DNA of 64,000 bases from Pseudomonadales bacterium. Its GTDB lineage: Bacteria; Pseudomonadota; Gammaproteobacteria; Pseudomonadales; Azotimanducaceae. A program made the translations under genes and the position numbers. The DNA lies in assembly GCA_012103505.1 (NCBI GenBank), contig WLWP01000002.1, positions 186,001 through 250,000 on the forward strand, read 5' to 3'. This document shows positions 16,842 to 26,167 of this stretch, piece by piece. Position 1 is the first letter of the stretch. Each line of letters opens with the position of its first letter. The notes under the pieces are model-generated. The model made no database searches. It saw only the letters and a list, made by a program, of their open reading frames with translations, and was not told where the DNA came from.

Positions 16842-17351
16842 ATGAACCTCTTTCAGATCATAATCACCGCGGTCCTCACAACATTTACCATTATCGCGCT
16901 TGCGATTGCCGGAGCTTGGTCCGTTTGGCCTCGCACCGCTGAAGCAAGCATCGCTGTTGCTGCGCACTCAACTGGCTGGCGTGGCGAGTCGAACAATCAC
17001 TGTGAGCGTTTCTCCAGCGATCACTTAGCTCTTGGTGAAGCGGTTATCGCCGTGGCCCTCGATCTAGACGATGCACAGAAGTCGGCCTTAGAACCAATCC
17101 GATCAAGTCTCGAGTCATGGCGCACCAACATCGTTTCGATCTGCGAAGGTACCGATCACGGCGAAACCATGGATGTCAGCACTGGACTCCAGGCGATGGA
17201 AGACGCTCTGACCGCCACGACAAATACAGTTGTCGAGGTACGTCCGCAAATCGAGAGCTTGCTCGCCACACTCAATCCCGAACAGAATGACAAATTGATG
17301 GGCTACCTACAGCACCATCGACGCTCTCACGGTTTTCGCGGACGCCACTAG
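16842..17351 (+). CDS. Spy/CpxP-like periplasmic protein
   Basis: The 169-residue protein has an N-terminal membrane or signal segment (residues 3-25) and a helical periplasmic part. Two LTxxQ-like motifs are visible: LDLDDAQKSAL near residue 75 and LNPEQNDKL near residue 148. The tail HHRRSHGFRGRH is His/Arg-rich, as in metal-responsive CpxP/CnrX relatives. Spy-type proteins act as periplasmic chaperones or stress sensors. It is divergent from the two-component genes, with 170 bases between. Family call is by motif and context. Confidence 0.65.
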   Translation: MNLFQIIITAVLTTFTIIALAIAGAWSVWPRTAEASIAVAAHSTGWRGESNNHCERFSSDHLALGEAVIAVALDLDDAQKSALEPIRSSLESWRTNIVSICEGTDHGETMDVSTGLQAMEDALTATTNTVVEVRPQIESLLATLNPEQNDKLMGYLQHHRRSHGFRGRH

Positions 17352-17365
17352 CTAGTTAGTGAGAC

Positions 17366-17411
17366 CGGACAGGCAAGCGCCGCTTAAGTATCTCGGTGTG
17401 TTGCCTGTCCG
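17366..17411. terminator. Perfect 11-bp inverted repeat after the Spy-like gene
   Basis: CGGACAGGCAA (17366-17376) pairs with TTGCCTGTCCG (17401-17411) across 24 bases. It begins 15 bases after the Spy-like stop and is directly followed by a tandem repeat rather than a T-run, so it is a plausible but non-canonical terminator or processing hairpin. Confidence 0.5.
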
Positions 17412-17468
17412 CGTCATTCGTCCCGTCATTCGTCCCGTCATTCGTCCCGTCATTCGTCCTGTCATTCG
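17412..17468. repeat. 12-bp tandem repeat, about 4.75 copies
   Basis: CGTCATTCGTCC is repeated perfectly at 17412, 17424, 17436 and 17448, followed by a partial TGTCATTCG copy at 17460-17468. It lies between the convergent Spy-like and MddA-like genes, beside the inverted repeat at 17366-17411. It is noncoding. Confidence 0.95.
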
Positions 17469-17527
17469 GAGGTGATCGAACTCAGACAGGCAATTCTGGG
17501 CATGCAAGCGAGAGTTTTTGCCCTGGA

Positions 17528-18262
17528 TTAGCGTGCTTTGCCAAGCCCTGGAATCACCTTCCCTACTTGCTGACTGTAGGTCTCATAAGCTTCACCAAGA
17601 TTGGCGCGCAGATCAGTCTCTTCATAGCGAATCCCGACAAAGACATAGAGGGTCATTGATACAGAGAAAACAAGATGACCCACGCTCATGTCCGGTGTCG
17701 CCCAAAAGGCAAGCAAAAATCCTGTATATATGGGATGGCGAACCAGTTTGTAGAACAAAGGTTGGCGAAAGATCTGATCAGGCATCTCCTTACCCGTCCA
17801 ATCAGACCAAATCTGGCGGAGCCCAAAGAGCTCGAAGTGGTTAATCAAGAATGTCGAGAGCAAAACTACCCCCCAGCCAAGCCCTGCCACTGTCCAAATT
17901 AGGGTACGCAGCGTGGCATCCTCAACTAGCCAAACCATCGCAGGAATCGGCAACCAAAAGCGAAAGAGAAGATAGAGTGCCAGTGCACTCATCGCCACAT
18001 AGAGACTTCGTTCAATCGCATCAGGCCAGTACTTCGTGAGCATTGCTTTGAAACTAGGTCGGGCCATGATGCTATGTTGAATACCGAAAAGGCTAACTAG
18101 AAGTAAATCGACAATCAGCGCAGGAAAGAAACCACTGGCCGGTCCGACACCAATGCTGCGAGGCACGAGTTCGTTAGAAACAAATCCAATTAGGTATAGG
18201 AACACCGCAAAGAAGAAGAAGTAAGCCAACACCCCAAATAGAAATCGCGCAGCTCTTGCCAT
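17528..18262 (-). CDS. MddA/NnrU-type membrane methyltransferase-like protein
   Basis: The 244-residue protein has about five or six membrane helices. Its C-terminal half carries the isoprenylcysteine-methyltransferase-like signature: FYKLVRHPIYTGFLLAFWATPDMSVGH split over the membrane, then GIRYEETDLRANLGEAYETY. This matches the family of methanethiol S-methyltransferase (MddA), which makes dimethyl sulfide, and the related NnrU proteins. ATG 18262 is chosen because GGAGAG lies directly upstream; the longer frame to 18307 has no such site. The MddA reaction is an inference from family. Confidence 0.75.
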   Translation of the reverse strand: MARAARFLFGVLAYFFFFAVFLYLIGFVSNELVPRSIGVGPASGFFPALIVDLLLVSLFGIQHSIMARPSFKAMLTKYWPDAIERSLYVAMSALALYLLFRFWLPIPAMVWLVEDATLRTLIWTVAGLGWGVVLLSTFLINHFELFGLRQIWSDWTGKEMPDQIFRQPLFYKLVRHPIYTGFLLAFWATPDMSVGHLVFSVSMTLYVFVGIRYEETDLRANLGEAYETYSQQVGKVIPGLGKAR

Positions 18263-18425
18263 CGCTACTCTCCTTATCGTGAAAGCCCTGCCATGAACGC
18301 CCTTCACGCAACGGCCTTTAATCCGACAGTCTTAACCAGAAAAATCTGGAATACCGTACCGCCACCAACCAGTAAGCGCAAAGGTTTCGTTATCCGCCTA
18401 GGACGTGCTAATGGTCATCGTTACA

Positions 18426-18746
18426 CTACTCTTCTGGCGGAAACGGGAAGTCCTCTGGTGCATTCAAGGAACTCGTTACAAACGCATTCCAAGCCTCAAC
18501 TGCCGCCCTGGCTCTCGCCTGATGGGCTACGGAAGCTGCCTGATGCCACTGCATGTCTTGGTTTACGCAGTTTCTAAAGGCATCGATTTCCGCCAAAAAG
18601 CGTTGCCATAAGGCATCATTTTGATCATCTTCCGGACGAACTGGTGCAACACATTCAAACGGGCGTTCCTCATGCGGTTCAGCGGTTGCCCCGTGCGCAT
18701 GACAGAACGCGAGCAGTAACAATATCAAAGCAAGTATTTTGCTCAT
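18426..18746 (-). CDS. Small secreted protein of unknown function
   Basis: The 106-residue protein has a signal peptide (ILALILLLLAFCHAHGATA) and a mature helical part of about 85 residues with two cysteines (FECVAP and RNCVNQD) that could form a disulfide. AGAGGGAA precedes ATG 18746. I do not recognise the family. It lies between the MddA-like gene (same strand) and the divergent pyridoxamine oxidase-like gene. Confidence 0.6.
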   Translation of the reverse strand: MSKILALILLLLAFCHAHGATAEPHEERPFECVAPVRPEDDQNDALWQRFLAEIDAFRNCVNQDMQWHQAASVAHQARARAAVEAWNAFVTSSLNAPEDFPFPPEE

Positions 18747-18900
18747 AAAGCAGATTCCCTCTTTACGAAAGGAGCATGAAAAGGTGCATTGTGCGCGTGG
18801 CTAACCGTATGATCTGTGCTCTTTCGCACCAGTTTTGGTCACATTTTGCTTTTTGCACATGAATCTGGTCAAAGTTGTACTTTAAAAGGAGTCCCTGACA

Positions 18901-19437
18901 ATGGGAGATCGTTTCGAGTCGCTTAGCGAGGAGCTGACAGATTGGATAGAGACCCAACATGTCTACTTTGTCGCAACCGCTGCCAAAGATGGCAGAGTCA
19001 ATCTTTCCCCTAAGGGGCAGGATAGTCTCAAGGTCCTTTCTCCCAACAAGATACTTTGGCTGAATCTCACCGGTTCAGGCAATGAGACTGCGGCCCATCT
19101 GGCTGACATAAATCGCATGACCATTATGTGGTGCGCATTCGAGGGGCCACCTCGAATTCTACGAGTCTATGGCACTGCCAAAACAATCCACCCCCGAGAC
19201 GAGGAGTGGCAAATGTGTTCAGAATTGCTTCCCGCTCAGCTCGGCGCACGTCAGTACTACAGCCTAGACATCGAACTTGTTCAGACCTCCTGTGGCTACG
19301 CAGTGCCACATATGGATTACCAAGAGGATCGGACCGTCCTTAAGCAATGGTCAGAGAAACGCGGTCAAGACGGGATCGAAGCTTACTGGCAAGAAAAAAA
19401 CCAAATCAGTCTCGACGGGCTACCAACCGGAACCTAG
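18901..19437 (+). CDS. Pyridoxamine 5'-phosphate oxidase family protein
   Basis: The 178-residue flavin-binding split-barrel protein shows HVYFVATAAKDGRVNLSPKGQDSL near the start and the later WLNLTGSGNETAAHL. These are typical of the PPOX-like group that binds FMN or F420, not the true PdxH. AAAAGGAG precedes ATG 18901. Its reaction is unknown. Confidence 0.85.
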   Translation: MGDRFESLSEELTDWIETQHVYFVATAAKDGRVNLSPKGQDSLKVLSPNKILWLNLTGSGNETAAHLADINRMTIMWCAFEGPPRILRVYGTAKTIHPRDEEWQMCSELLPAQLGARQYYSLDIELVQTSCGYAVPHMDYQEDRTVLKQWSEKRGQDGIEAYWQEKNQISLDGLPTGT

Positions 19438-19523
19438 TAAATTATCGGTTGACGGCATGTCAATATTGAAGCGAACAAGGACCTCCGCCATGCTCAAATT
19501 TCACGGTGCAAGTGGGGATTATT

Positions 19524-21107
19524 TTGGCGCAGTTTGATTATATTTTGGTCGGCGCTGGTAGCGCGGGTTGTGTACTCGCTAACCGCCTATCCGCTAACCC
19601 AGAGAAAACCGTTTGTTTACTCGAAGCGGGCGGCAACCACCTCTCGCCCATGCTACATATACCTGCAGGTTGGGCGACCAACTTCAATAACCCCAGAGTT
19701 GACTGGGGGTATTCAACCCAACCAGAACCCGAGTTAAACGATCGCGAGGTCTATTGGCCTCGTGGCAAAGTGCTTGGCGGCTCCAGTGCCATCAACGGGA
19801 TGATCTACATCCGCGGTGTTCCGCGGGACTTCGAAGATTGGAGTCAGGCGGGTGCTGTAGGCTGGGGATGGGAGGACGTACTTCCATATTTTGTGCAAGC
19901 TGAAAGACAGCAAACTCATCGGGACGATCTACACGGCAACGACGGACCGTTGCATGTCGAGGATGTCCGTGACAAGCGGCCGATCCACGAAGTTTTCTTA
20001 GATGCGATGCAATCTTCCGGTATTCCCGCCAACCCAGATTTCAACGGCCAGGACCAAGCAGGCTGCGGCTACTATCAATTCACGCAACACAACGGGCGAC
20101 GATGGAGCACAGCGTCGGCTTACCTTGATCCGATTAGGGCGCGTAAGAATCTTACAGTTATTACAGGTGCGACAGCGTCTCAGATTCAATTCGAAGGGAA
20201 GAAAGCCACAGGCGTCACATACGATCGCAAAGGAAAGAGTAGTAGCGTAACTGGCGGCCAGGTTGTCCTTTGCGGCGGCTCAATAAACACGCCACAACTG
20301 TTGGAGCTATCTGGCGTCGGCGACGGCGAACGCCTGCACACCCTCGGCATCCCCGTTATCCACAACTCGCCAGAGGTCGGGGAAAATCTCCAGGATCACG
20401 TACTGACCAAGGTCGTATACAAAACTCACCCGGATCAAAGTATCAACCGCGAAGTACAGGGATGGCGACTCTTACCAACAGCCATGAAGTGGTTTTTTAC
20501 ACGCCGAGGTCCTCTGACAACCGGCTCAGCCCCTGTCGGTGGTTTTTGGTATACACAGGAAGGCTTAGATGTACCTGATGTACAAATTCACTACGCGTCG
20601 GGAGCCACGCTATACAATAACCAAGGTCGCATCCGTGCGATGAACGTACCGGCTATGACTGCAGTGGTGAACCAAAATAGACCCGAGTCTCGAGGTTCAC
20701 TCCACATAACCAACACTGATGCCAAAGTAGCCCCGGAAATTAGAGCCAACTACTTATCCACAGATAACGATCGTCAGTGCCTGATCCGTGGCATTCGGAT
20801 GCTCCTCAACATCTTCGATCAGACACCCCTGCAAGGCTATCTAGAAGGCCGCCTATCGCCAGGACCAGAAATAGACCCGAGCAACGATGACGAAATTTTG
20901 GAGTACATCCGCAACGACGCAAGTACCACCTATCATCCAACGAGCACATGCGCTATCGGTAAAGTCGTAGACCCAAATCTCAAAGTGATGGGTGTGGAAG
21001 GTCTGTCCATCGCCGACGCATCCGTCATGCCATTCGTGGTCTCCGGCAACACGAACGCCGCTGCAATCATGATCGCGGAGAAAGCCGCAGACCTACTGCA
21101 GAAATAA
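19524..21107 (+). CDS. GMC-family FAD oxidoreductase
   Basis: The protein of about 527 residues opens with FDYILVGAGSAGCVLANRLS, the FAD Rossmann motif. GMC signature 1 (GKVLGGSSAINGMIYIRG) and signature 2 (GGSINTPQLLELSGVG) are present, as is the catalytic histidine region STTYHPTSTCAIGK. Members include choline dehydrogenase and long-chain alcohol dehydrogenases. TTG 19524 is preferred over GTG 19506 because GTGGGGAT lies at the right distance. It converges tail to tail with the PQQ dehydrogenase gene, two bases apart. Substrate unknown; a non-choline alcohol is likely. Confidence 0.88.
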   Translation: MAQFDYILVGAGSAGCVLANRLSANPEKTVCLLEAGGNHLSPMLHIPAGWATNFNNPRVDWGYSTQPEPELNDREVYWPRGKVLGGSSAINGMIYIRGVPRDFEDWSQAGAVGWGWEDVLPYFVQAERQQTHRDDLHGNDGPLHVEDVRDKRPIHEVFLDAMQSSGIPANPDFNGQDQAGCGYYQFTQHNGRRWSTASAYLDPIRARKNLTVITGATASQIQFEGKKATGVTYDRKGKSSSVTGGQVVLCGGSINTPQLLELSGVGDGERLHTLGIPVIHNSPEVGENLQDHVLTKVVYKTHPDQSINREVQGWRLLPTAMKWFFTRRGPLTTGSAPVGGFWYTQEGLDVPDVQIHYASGATLYNNQGRIRAMNVPAMTAVVNQNRPESRGSLHITNTDAKVAPEIRANYLSTDNDRQCLIRGIRMLLNIFDQTPLQGYLEGRLSPGPEIDPSNDDEILEYIRNDASTTYHPTSTCAIGKVVDPNLKVMGVEGLSIADASVMPFVVSGNTNAAAIMIAEKAADLLQK

Positions 21108-21109
21108 CT

Positions 21110-23287
21110 TCAACCTTGTGGAGCGGTTTCTTCTCTTGCCGCATCCGCGGCCTCAGCAGCCCTTCTCGCCAGTTGCGCTTCACGCGCTTCATGCGCTTTG
21201 GTGGATACAAAAGCTTGGATAGTAGCCGTTGACTCCCGATCCAAAGCATCAGCAAAACCCGGCATACCCAACGGTTTCTTCATACCGCCCAACACGATCG
21301 CCTCGAACGCCGCTTGGGTTTCAGTAGACATCATGCGCAAATCTGGTGCAGCGGACGCAACTATTGAGGGAACGCCGAGACTGCGATGGCATATCGCACA
21401 CAGCTCATGATAGAGCTTGTTACCTTCATCCAGTTGAGCTGCCGTTGCGTTCTGGGGTGGTTGGGTCGGAATGGTGAAATCCCTTTTGTTAGGCTCTCGC
21501 CAGGATGCTTGCCCGTCGAGGCTAAACACCAGTAACTCACCTGGACGGTCGTATGTGCGGTTGCCGCTAACCATCGTCGCCACATACTGGACGCCATCCA
21601 CCATGTAGGTCATGACGCTAGACGAAAAAGAACCAAAGGCATCGAAAGTCCACAACACTTTGCCGTCATTAGTATCACGAGCTGTGAAAATACCGGTGCC
21701 CTCACCCTGAAAAAGCAGATCACCCTTGGTGCCTAAGACACCCCCATTGAAGACACTTTCAAGTTTGTGTCGCCATTTATGTTGGCCTGTTAACGGATCG
21801 AATGCTGTCAGGTAGCCCTCGGAAGGTGGGCGCTCATTAGCTGTTTTGGCCAATTCTTCACGATAGGGTCCGTAGGCAATACCCAAACTCAAACCGACTT
21901 CGTTGATCTCGTATTTGCCAGTCTTTACAAATTGCTCGTCCAACGCGTAAAAATTGGGGTAATCATGATAGTAGAAATACATGACACCTTGATCCTCATC
22001 CCAAGATTGCGGTTCCCAGTTGTGTGCACCAGCGTTCGCAGGCAGGATCCAAGCTGGGTTTTTCTCGAATACGACGTCGGGATTTTCTACTGGCCGACCT
22101 GTCTCCATGTCGACATGAGTCGCCCAGGTAATGCCGTCCGTATAGGGATGCGCGCGCAGCAGATCGCCATTGGTTCGATCTAGCACGTAGAAGAAACCAT
22201 TCTTTGGCGCTTGAAGCAGTACTTTGGTCAGCTCGCCATCAACTTCTAGCTCACCCAAAGTGATATCCATCGCAGATGAGTAGTCCCAGTTGTCACCCGG
22301 CACAGTCTGGTAATACCACTTCATACGACCCGTCTCGACATCGACAGCGACGATCGCTGTCAAGAACAAGTCATCTCCGCCACCTGGTGAACGAATTTGT
22401 CGTGGCCACGGCGCACCATTGCCGACACCTATATAGAGCGTGTTTAGTTCCTCATCGTAGACAAGCGAGTTCCACGCAGTGCCACCGCCACCGTACTTCC
22501 ACCACTCTCCCCCCCAAGTCTTGGCAGCCATTTCCATTTCGGGGTGTTCAAACGGCTTACTCGGATCACCCGGAACCAGATAAAAACGCCAATCCACATC
22601 ACCAGTAATCGCGTCATAGGCTGTCACGTAGCCGCGACGATGACCACTTTCAGAGCTGCCTTGTCCAATGAATACCTTGCCAGCGGCGACTCTGGGAGCA
22701 CCTGATATATTGAACCTTCCCAGCGCGGAGGGGTGCCAAGTATCGACATCCCATAGCCCCTCCCCGGTACTGGCATCGATGGACACCAAACGACCATCAT
22801 AAGTCGCGACATAAACACGCCCTTCAGAAACGGCCACGCCACGGTTCACCACTCCACCACAACAGGAATACTTGACATATTCTCGATCTGTCTTGGGATC
22901 GTAACGCCACAATTCCTGCCCGGTAGTTGCATCTAGCGCATAGACGACACTCCACCCATTGGTCACGTACATGATCCCATCGACAACCAACGGTGTTCCT
23001 TGCATCCGTTCGCTTGGGCCACCTATCGGCAGCGACCAGGCAAGTCCCAGACGATCGATACTGTCTTTGTTTATCTGTGTCAGTGAGGAAAAGCGTTGTT
23101 CTTTGTAGTTTTGACCATAACTGAACCAGCTACCGGGCTCAGCGAGCGCCTGGTTGATGATGCGTTCATCGGTTACGTCCCCGGCTCGAGGTGGTGGCAT
23201 AGATTGCGGCGGTTCACCTCTTGGCCCGCAACCGCCGAGTGCAATAATTAGTACGGTGTAAGCACCAATAACCTTTATACGGCCCAT
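21110..23287 (-). CDS. PQQ-dependent alcohol dehydrogenase with C-terminal cytochrome c (quinohemoprotein)
   Basis: This periplasmic enzyme oxidises alcohols with PQQ and passes electrons to its own heme. The beta-propeller shows repeated tryptophan-docking motifs (TTGQELWRYDP, TGEGLWDVDTW, DGKVLWTFDA). The adjacent-cysteine ring is CCGGVVNRG, and the heme site is CAICHR near the C-terminus. ATG 23287 gives about 725 residues and a lipoprotein-like leader ending LGGCG; the frame opens earlier to GTG 23344. GGGGGAG lies before ATG 23287. It is co-directional with the upstream amidase gene. Confidence 0.9.
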   Translation of the reverse strand: MGRIKVIGAYTVLIIALGGCGPRGEPPQSMPPPRAGDVTDERIINQALAEPGSWFSYGQNYKEQRFSSLTQINKDSIDRLGLAWSLPIGGPSERMQGTPLVVDGIMYVTNGWSVVYALDATTGQELWRYDPKTDREYVKYSCCGGVVNRGVAVSEGRVYVATYDGRLVSIDASTGEGLWDVDTWHPSALGRFNISGAPRVAAGKVFIGQGSSESGHRRGYVTAYDAITGDVDWRFYLVPGDPSKPFEHPEMEMAAKTWGGEWWKYGGGGTAWNSLVYDEELNTLYIGVGNGAPWPRQIRSPGGGDDLFLTAIVAVDVETGRMKWYYQTVPGDNWDYSSAMDITLGELEVDGELTKVLLQAPKNGFFYVLDRTNGDLLRAHPYTDGITWATHVDMETGRPVENPDVVFEKNPAWILPANAGAHNWEPQSWDEDQGVMYFYYHDYPNFYALDEQFVKTGKYEINEVGLSLGIAYGPYREELAKTANERPPSEGYLTAFDPLTGQHKWRHKLESVFNGGVLGTKGDLLFQGEGTGIFTARDTNDGKVLWTFDAFGSFSSSVMTYMVDGVQYVATMVSGNRTYDRPGELLVFSLDGQASWREPNKRDFTIPTQPPQNATAAQLDEGNKLYHELCAICHRSLGVPSIVASAAPDLRMMSTETQAAFEAIVLGGMKKPLGMPGFADALDRESTATIQAFVSTKAHEAREAQLARRAAEAADAAREETAPQG

Positions 23288-23351
23288 TTCTCCCCCAATT
23301 CCCCGTAACCTCTTTTCCTTTGCGCTTTCTATCAACCGTTCCACATAATCG

Positions 23352-24749
23352 TCATGCGATCGGTGGGTGGATAGTTTTGCCCCGTGCTCGCTCGAACGCC
23401 AACCCTGCTTGGATTAGCCGATCCTCTCCTAAGTGGGGACCAATAAACTGGAAGCTTCGCGGTAGCCCACTCTGGTCAAGACTAAGCGGCATCGTTAGCG
23501 TAGGGTGGCCAGAGTAGTCGAATGGCGCTGTAAAGACGATAAAGGGCGTAAGACCTTCGTCATCAAACCCTCTATCACTCTCCATTTCAGCAACGGTCGG
23601 AGGCAACGTGTTCATACAAGGAGAGATCATCAGATCCACTTCCTCATACAGTCGATTTAGAGCAGTTCGAAAAGCACCACGAGTACGTTCTAGCGAGTCA
23701 TAGCGTTCTCGTTCGACACCCATCCCTAAGTCCAACAAGCGGGACAACGACGGCCCATACAAATGCGCTTTATCCGGATACATCCCAGCATGAGCTTCAA
23801 GACAATCAACCCCACACGTGATGCCCCAGTCTTCAACTAGGGTGTGATAGTCAGGCGGAATGGTGACGTCCACAATCTCGGCACCTAGGTCTTTAAGTAG
23901 CAATATGGCTTCGTCTAAACCGGCGACAACTTCTGGCCTTACGCCTTCCGTAGAATACGCGCGATCGATGCCGATTTTAGTACCCCGAAGCTCGCCATCA
24001 TTTGCCATGTAATTCGGCACAGACGAATCTATGCTGGTTGGGTCATTAACATCCCGGCCTGCGATGACACCGAGAATACGAGCAGCGTCTGCCACTGTGC
24101 GTGTCATCGGTCCGATATGATCCAACGTTGCGGAAAGCGGAAACGCGCCGTACCGACTGACACGGCCATATGTGGGTTTAATTCCGACAAGCCCACAGCT
24201 CGCGCTCGGAAATCTGATGCTACCACCCGTATCACTGCCCAGAGCACCAAAGACCAATCCCGCGGCTACAGAAACCCCAGAGCCCGACGAGGACACCCCT
24301 GGCCAGCGCTCCTTATCGTAGGGATTCGTGGGAGATTCAATCTCGGGATGGTGCGCGCCAAAGGCACCTTCCGTCAGTTGTGTCTTGCCGACAATGACGG
24401 CACCGGCTTCGCGAAGACGTGTTACCACCGTCGCGTCATAATCGGGCACAAAATCTGCCATCACGCGAGTACCACTGGCAGTCACTAGACCCTTGGTAAA
24501 CAAAAGGTCTTTGATGCCAATTGGTACACCGTGTAGCGGACCAAGGGGTTGGCCTTCTGCGCGTTTTGCATCCAAGGCCTCTGCATCTTTCATCGGCTGG
24601 TCATCGAGCACCATAGCAAAGCTCTTGAGCTCAGGTTCAAGCCGGTTGATCCGTTCCAGTTGGTGAGCAGTCACATCTACGGAGTTGAGGGCACCACTCT
24701 TTATCTGACGACAGACTTCTGACAGTGATTGATAATGGAGTTCAGTCAT
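23352..24749 (-). CDS. Amidase signature family protein
   Basis: The 465-residue protein shows the Ser-cisSer-Lys amidase core: the lysine in PIGIKDLLFTKG and the glycine/serine-rich segment SSSGSGVSVAAG followed by GSDTGGSIRFPSA. The family hydrolyses amides. Its ATG overlaps the stop of the upstream FAD oxidase gene by four bases, so the pair is translationally coupled. It is not GatA by context, as no gatB or gatC is nearby. Substrate unknown. Confidence 0.88.
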   Translation of the reverse strand: MTELHYQSLSEVCRQIKSGALNSVDVTAHQLERINRLEPELKSFAMVLDDQPMKDAEALDAKRAEGQPLGPLHGVPIGIKDLLFTKGLVTASGTRVMADFVPDYDATVVTRLREAGAVIVGKTQLTEGAFGAHHPEIESPTNPYDKERWPGVSSSGSGVSVAAGLVFGALGSDTGGSIRFPSASCGLVGIKPTYGRVSRYGAFPLSATLDHIGPMTRTVADAARILGVIAGRDVNDPTSIDSSVPNYMANDGELRGTKIGIDRAYSTEGVRPEVVAGLDEAILLLKDLGAEIVDVTIPPDYHTLVEDWGITCGVDCLEAHAGMYPDKAHLYGPSLSRLLDLGMGVERERYDSLERTRGAFRTALNRLYEEVDLMISPCMNTLPPTVAEMESDRGFDDEGLTPFIVFTAPFDYSGHPTLTMPLSLDQSGLPRSFQFIGPHLGEDRLIQAGLAFERARGKTIHPPIA

Positions 24750-26149
24750 GACGCATCAAAGATTTTGCCTGGATTTAGAAGTCCTTTTGGGTCGAGCGCA
24801 TGCTTCATGCGTCGCATAAGATCGATCTCTGTCTCGTCTCGAACTAAGCTGAGGTAGGGTTTCTTTTCGAGACCGACACCATGCTCAGCAGACACAGACC
24901 CACCTATCTGTTCAAGCGGTTCGTAAACACAAGCTTCGACTCGCTTTCGGGTTTCTGTCTTGTCGTCGCCTGGTGCTATGGCGAAATGGATATTGCCATC
25001 ACCCATGTGTCCGAGCGTGAAGACCTTCGCGTCTTCAAACTCAGACTGAAGACGTGCATAAACGCCATCGACATAGTCCTCCATCAGCGGTATACGCAGG
25101 CTAACGTCGAACAACATCGTCGGGGCAAACTGAAAAACCTGTTCAACATCGTCCCGCAATGCCCAGATATCCATACGCTGGGCTTCTGATTGCGCGATCA
25201 CCGCGTCAGCAATGAGTTCATCCTCAAGGGCACCATTGAGCATCGCCATCAGCGTCTCATCATTCGCTCCCATGCCTTCTACAAGTACGTAAAAGCCATA
25301 GTCACAAGACAGAGGCGCTGAATTTTGGGCGGGAGGAGAACTAACAAGTCTGTAGTAGTCATTCCACATCACTTCAAAAGCCGACAAGTTGCCACCAAGG
25401 CCACGATCCGCGTGCTTGAGGAAGCGTACCAGGTGGTCGAAATCGACAATGCCGACAAGCGCCGTAGGTTGTGTTGTCACTTCCTCTCTGCAGCGCAGGA
25501 CAGCTCGCGTCACGATCCCAAGCGTGCCCTCTGTACCGATAAAGAGTTGTTTCAAGTCGTAGCCCGCATTGTTCTTGATCATCTGGTTCATGGAGCTGAT
25601 GACGGTCCCGTCCATTAGAACGGCTTCTAAACCCAAAACCATATCTCGCATCATGCCGTAGCGGATGACACGGTTACCACCTGCGTTGGTAGATATGTTA
25701 CCACCAATCGTACAGGAGCCACGGGCACCCAGATCTAGGGGAAACATAAGACCGTGAGATTCTGCAATCTCTTGTACAACCTGCAGGGGTACTCCGGCTT
25801 GAGCAATCATGGTCCGTTCTAGCGGCAAAACTTCTTCAATCTCGTTCATTCGTTCTAAAGAGATAATGACATCTCCTTCGTTCGTGAGCGCCCCTTCAAC
25901 CAAGCCAGTAAGACCACCATGAGTCACCACCGATTGATCGTACGCATGGCAAACCTTAAGTGCCGCCGCGACTTGTTCGGTAGTTTTCGGACGAACTAGC
26001 ACTTGCGCTCGGATGTTATCAGTGCGCCAAATGCCTGCGCCCCGAGCGTTAACGTCCTCATCCAGCAATACCGTCTCAGCACCGAGCGCTTGGATAAGTG
26101 CCTGCGTGACTTCACTCGACGAGTCGATCACCTTGGTTAGTTCAGCCAT
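24746..26149 (-). CDS. FAD-linked oxidase, D-lactate/glycolate dehydrogenase (GlcD-like)
   Basis: The 467-residue protein has an N-terminal FAD-binding PCMH domain (VVTHGGLTGLVEGA, then GGNISTNAGGNRVIRYG) and a C-terminal FAD-oxidase domain with FTLGHMGDGNIHFAI and SAEHGVG. It is in the family of D-lactate, D-2-hydroxyglutarate and glycolate dehydrogenases that feed electrons to the respiratory chain. It overlaps the amidase gene, suggesting release and oxidation of a hydroxyacid in one pathway. Substrate is inferred only from family. Confidence 0.88.
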   Translation of the reverse strand: MAELTKVIDSSSEVTQALIQALGAETVLLDEDVNARGAGIWRTDNIRAQVLVRPKTTEQVAAALKVCHAYDQSVVTHGGLTGLVEGALTNEGDVIISLERMNEIEEVLPLERTMIAQAGVPLQVVQEIAESHGLMFPLDLGARGSCTIGGNISTNAGGNRVIRYGMMRDMVLGLEAVLMDGTVISSMNQMIKNNAGYDLKQLFIGTEGTLGIVTRAVLRCREEVTTQPTALVGIVDFDHLVRFLKHADRGLGGNLSAFEVMWNDYYRLVSSPPAQNSAPLSCDYGFYVLVEGMGANDETLMAMLNGALEDELIADAVIAQSEAQRMDIWALRDDVEQVFQFAPTMLFDVSLRIPLMEDYVDGVYARLQSEFEDAKVFTLGHMGDGNIHFAIAPGDDKTETRKRVEACVYEPLEQIGGSVSAEHGVGLEKKPYLSLVRDETEIDLMRRMKHALDPKGLLNPGKIFDAS

Positions 26150-26167
26150 ATCCTTTCCTAATTCTCT

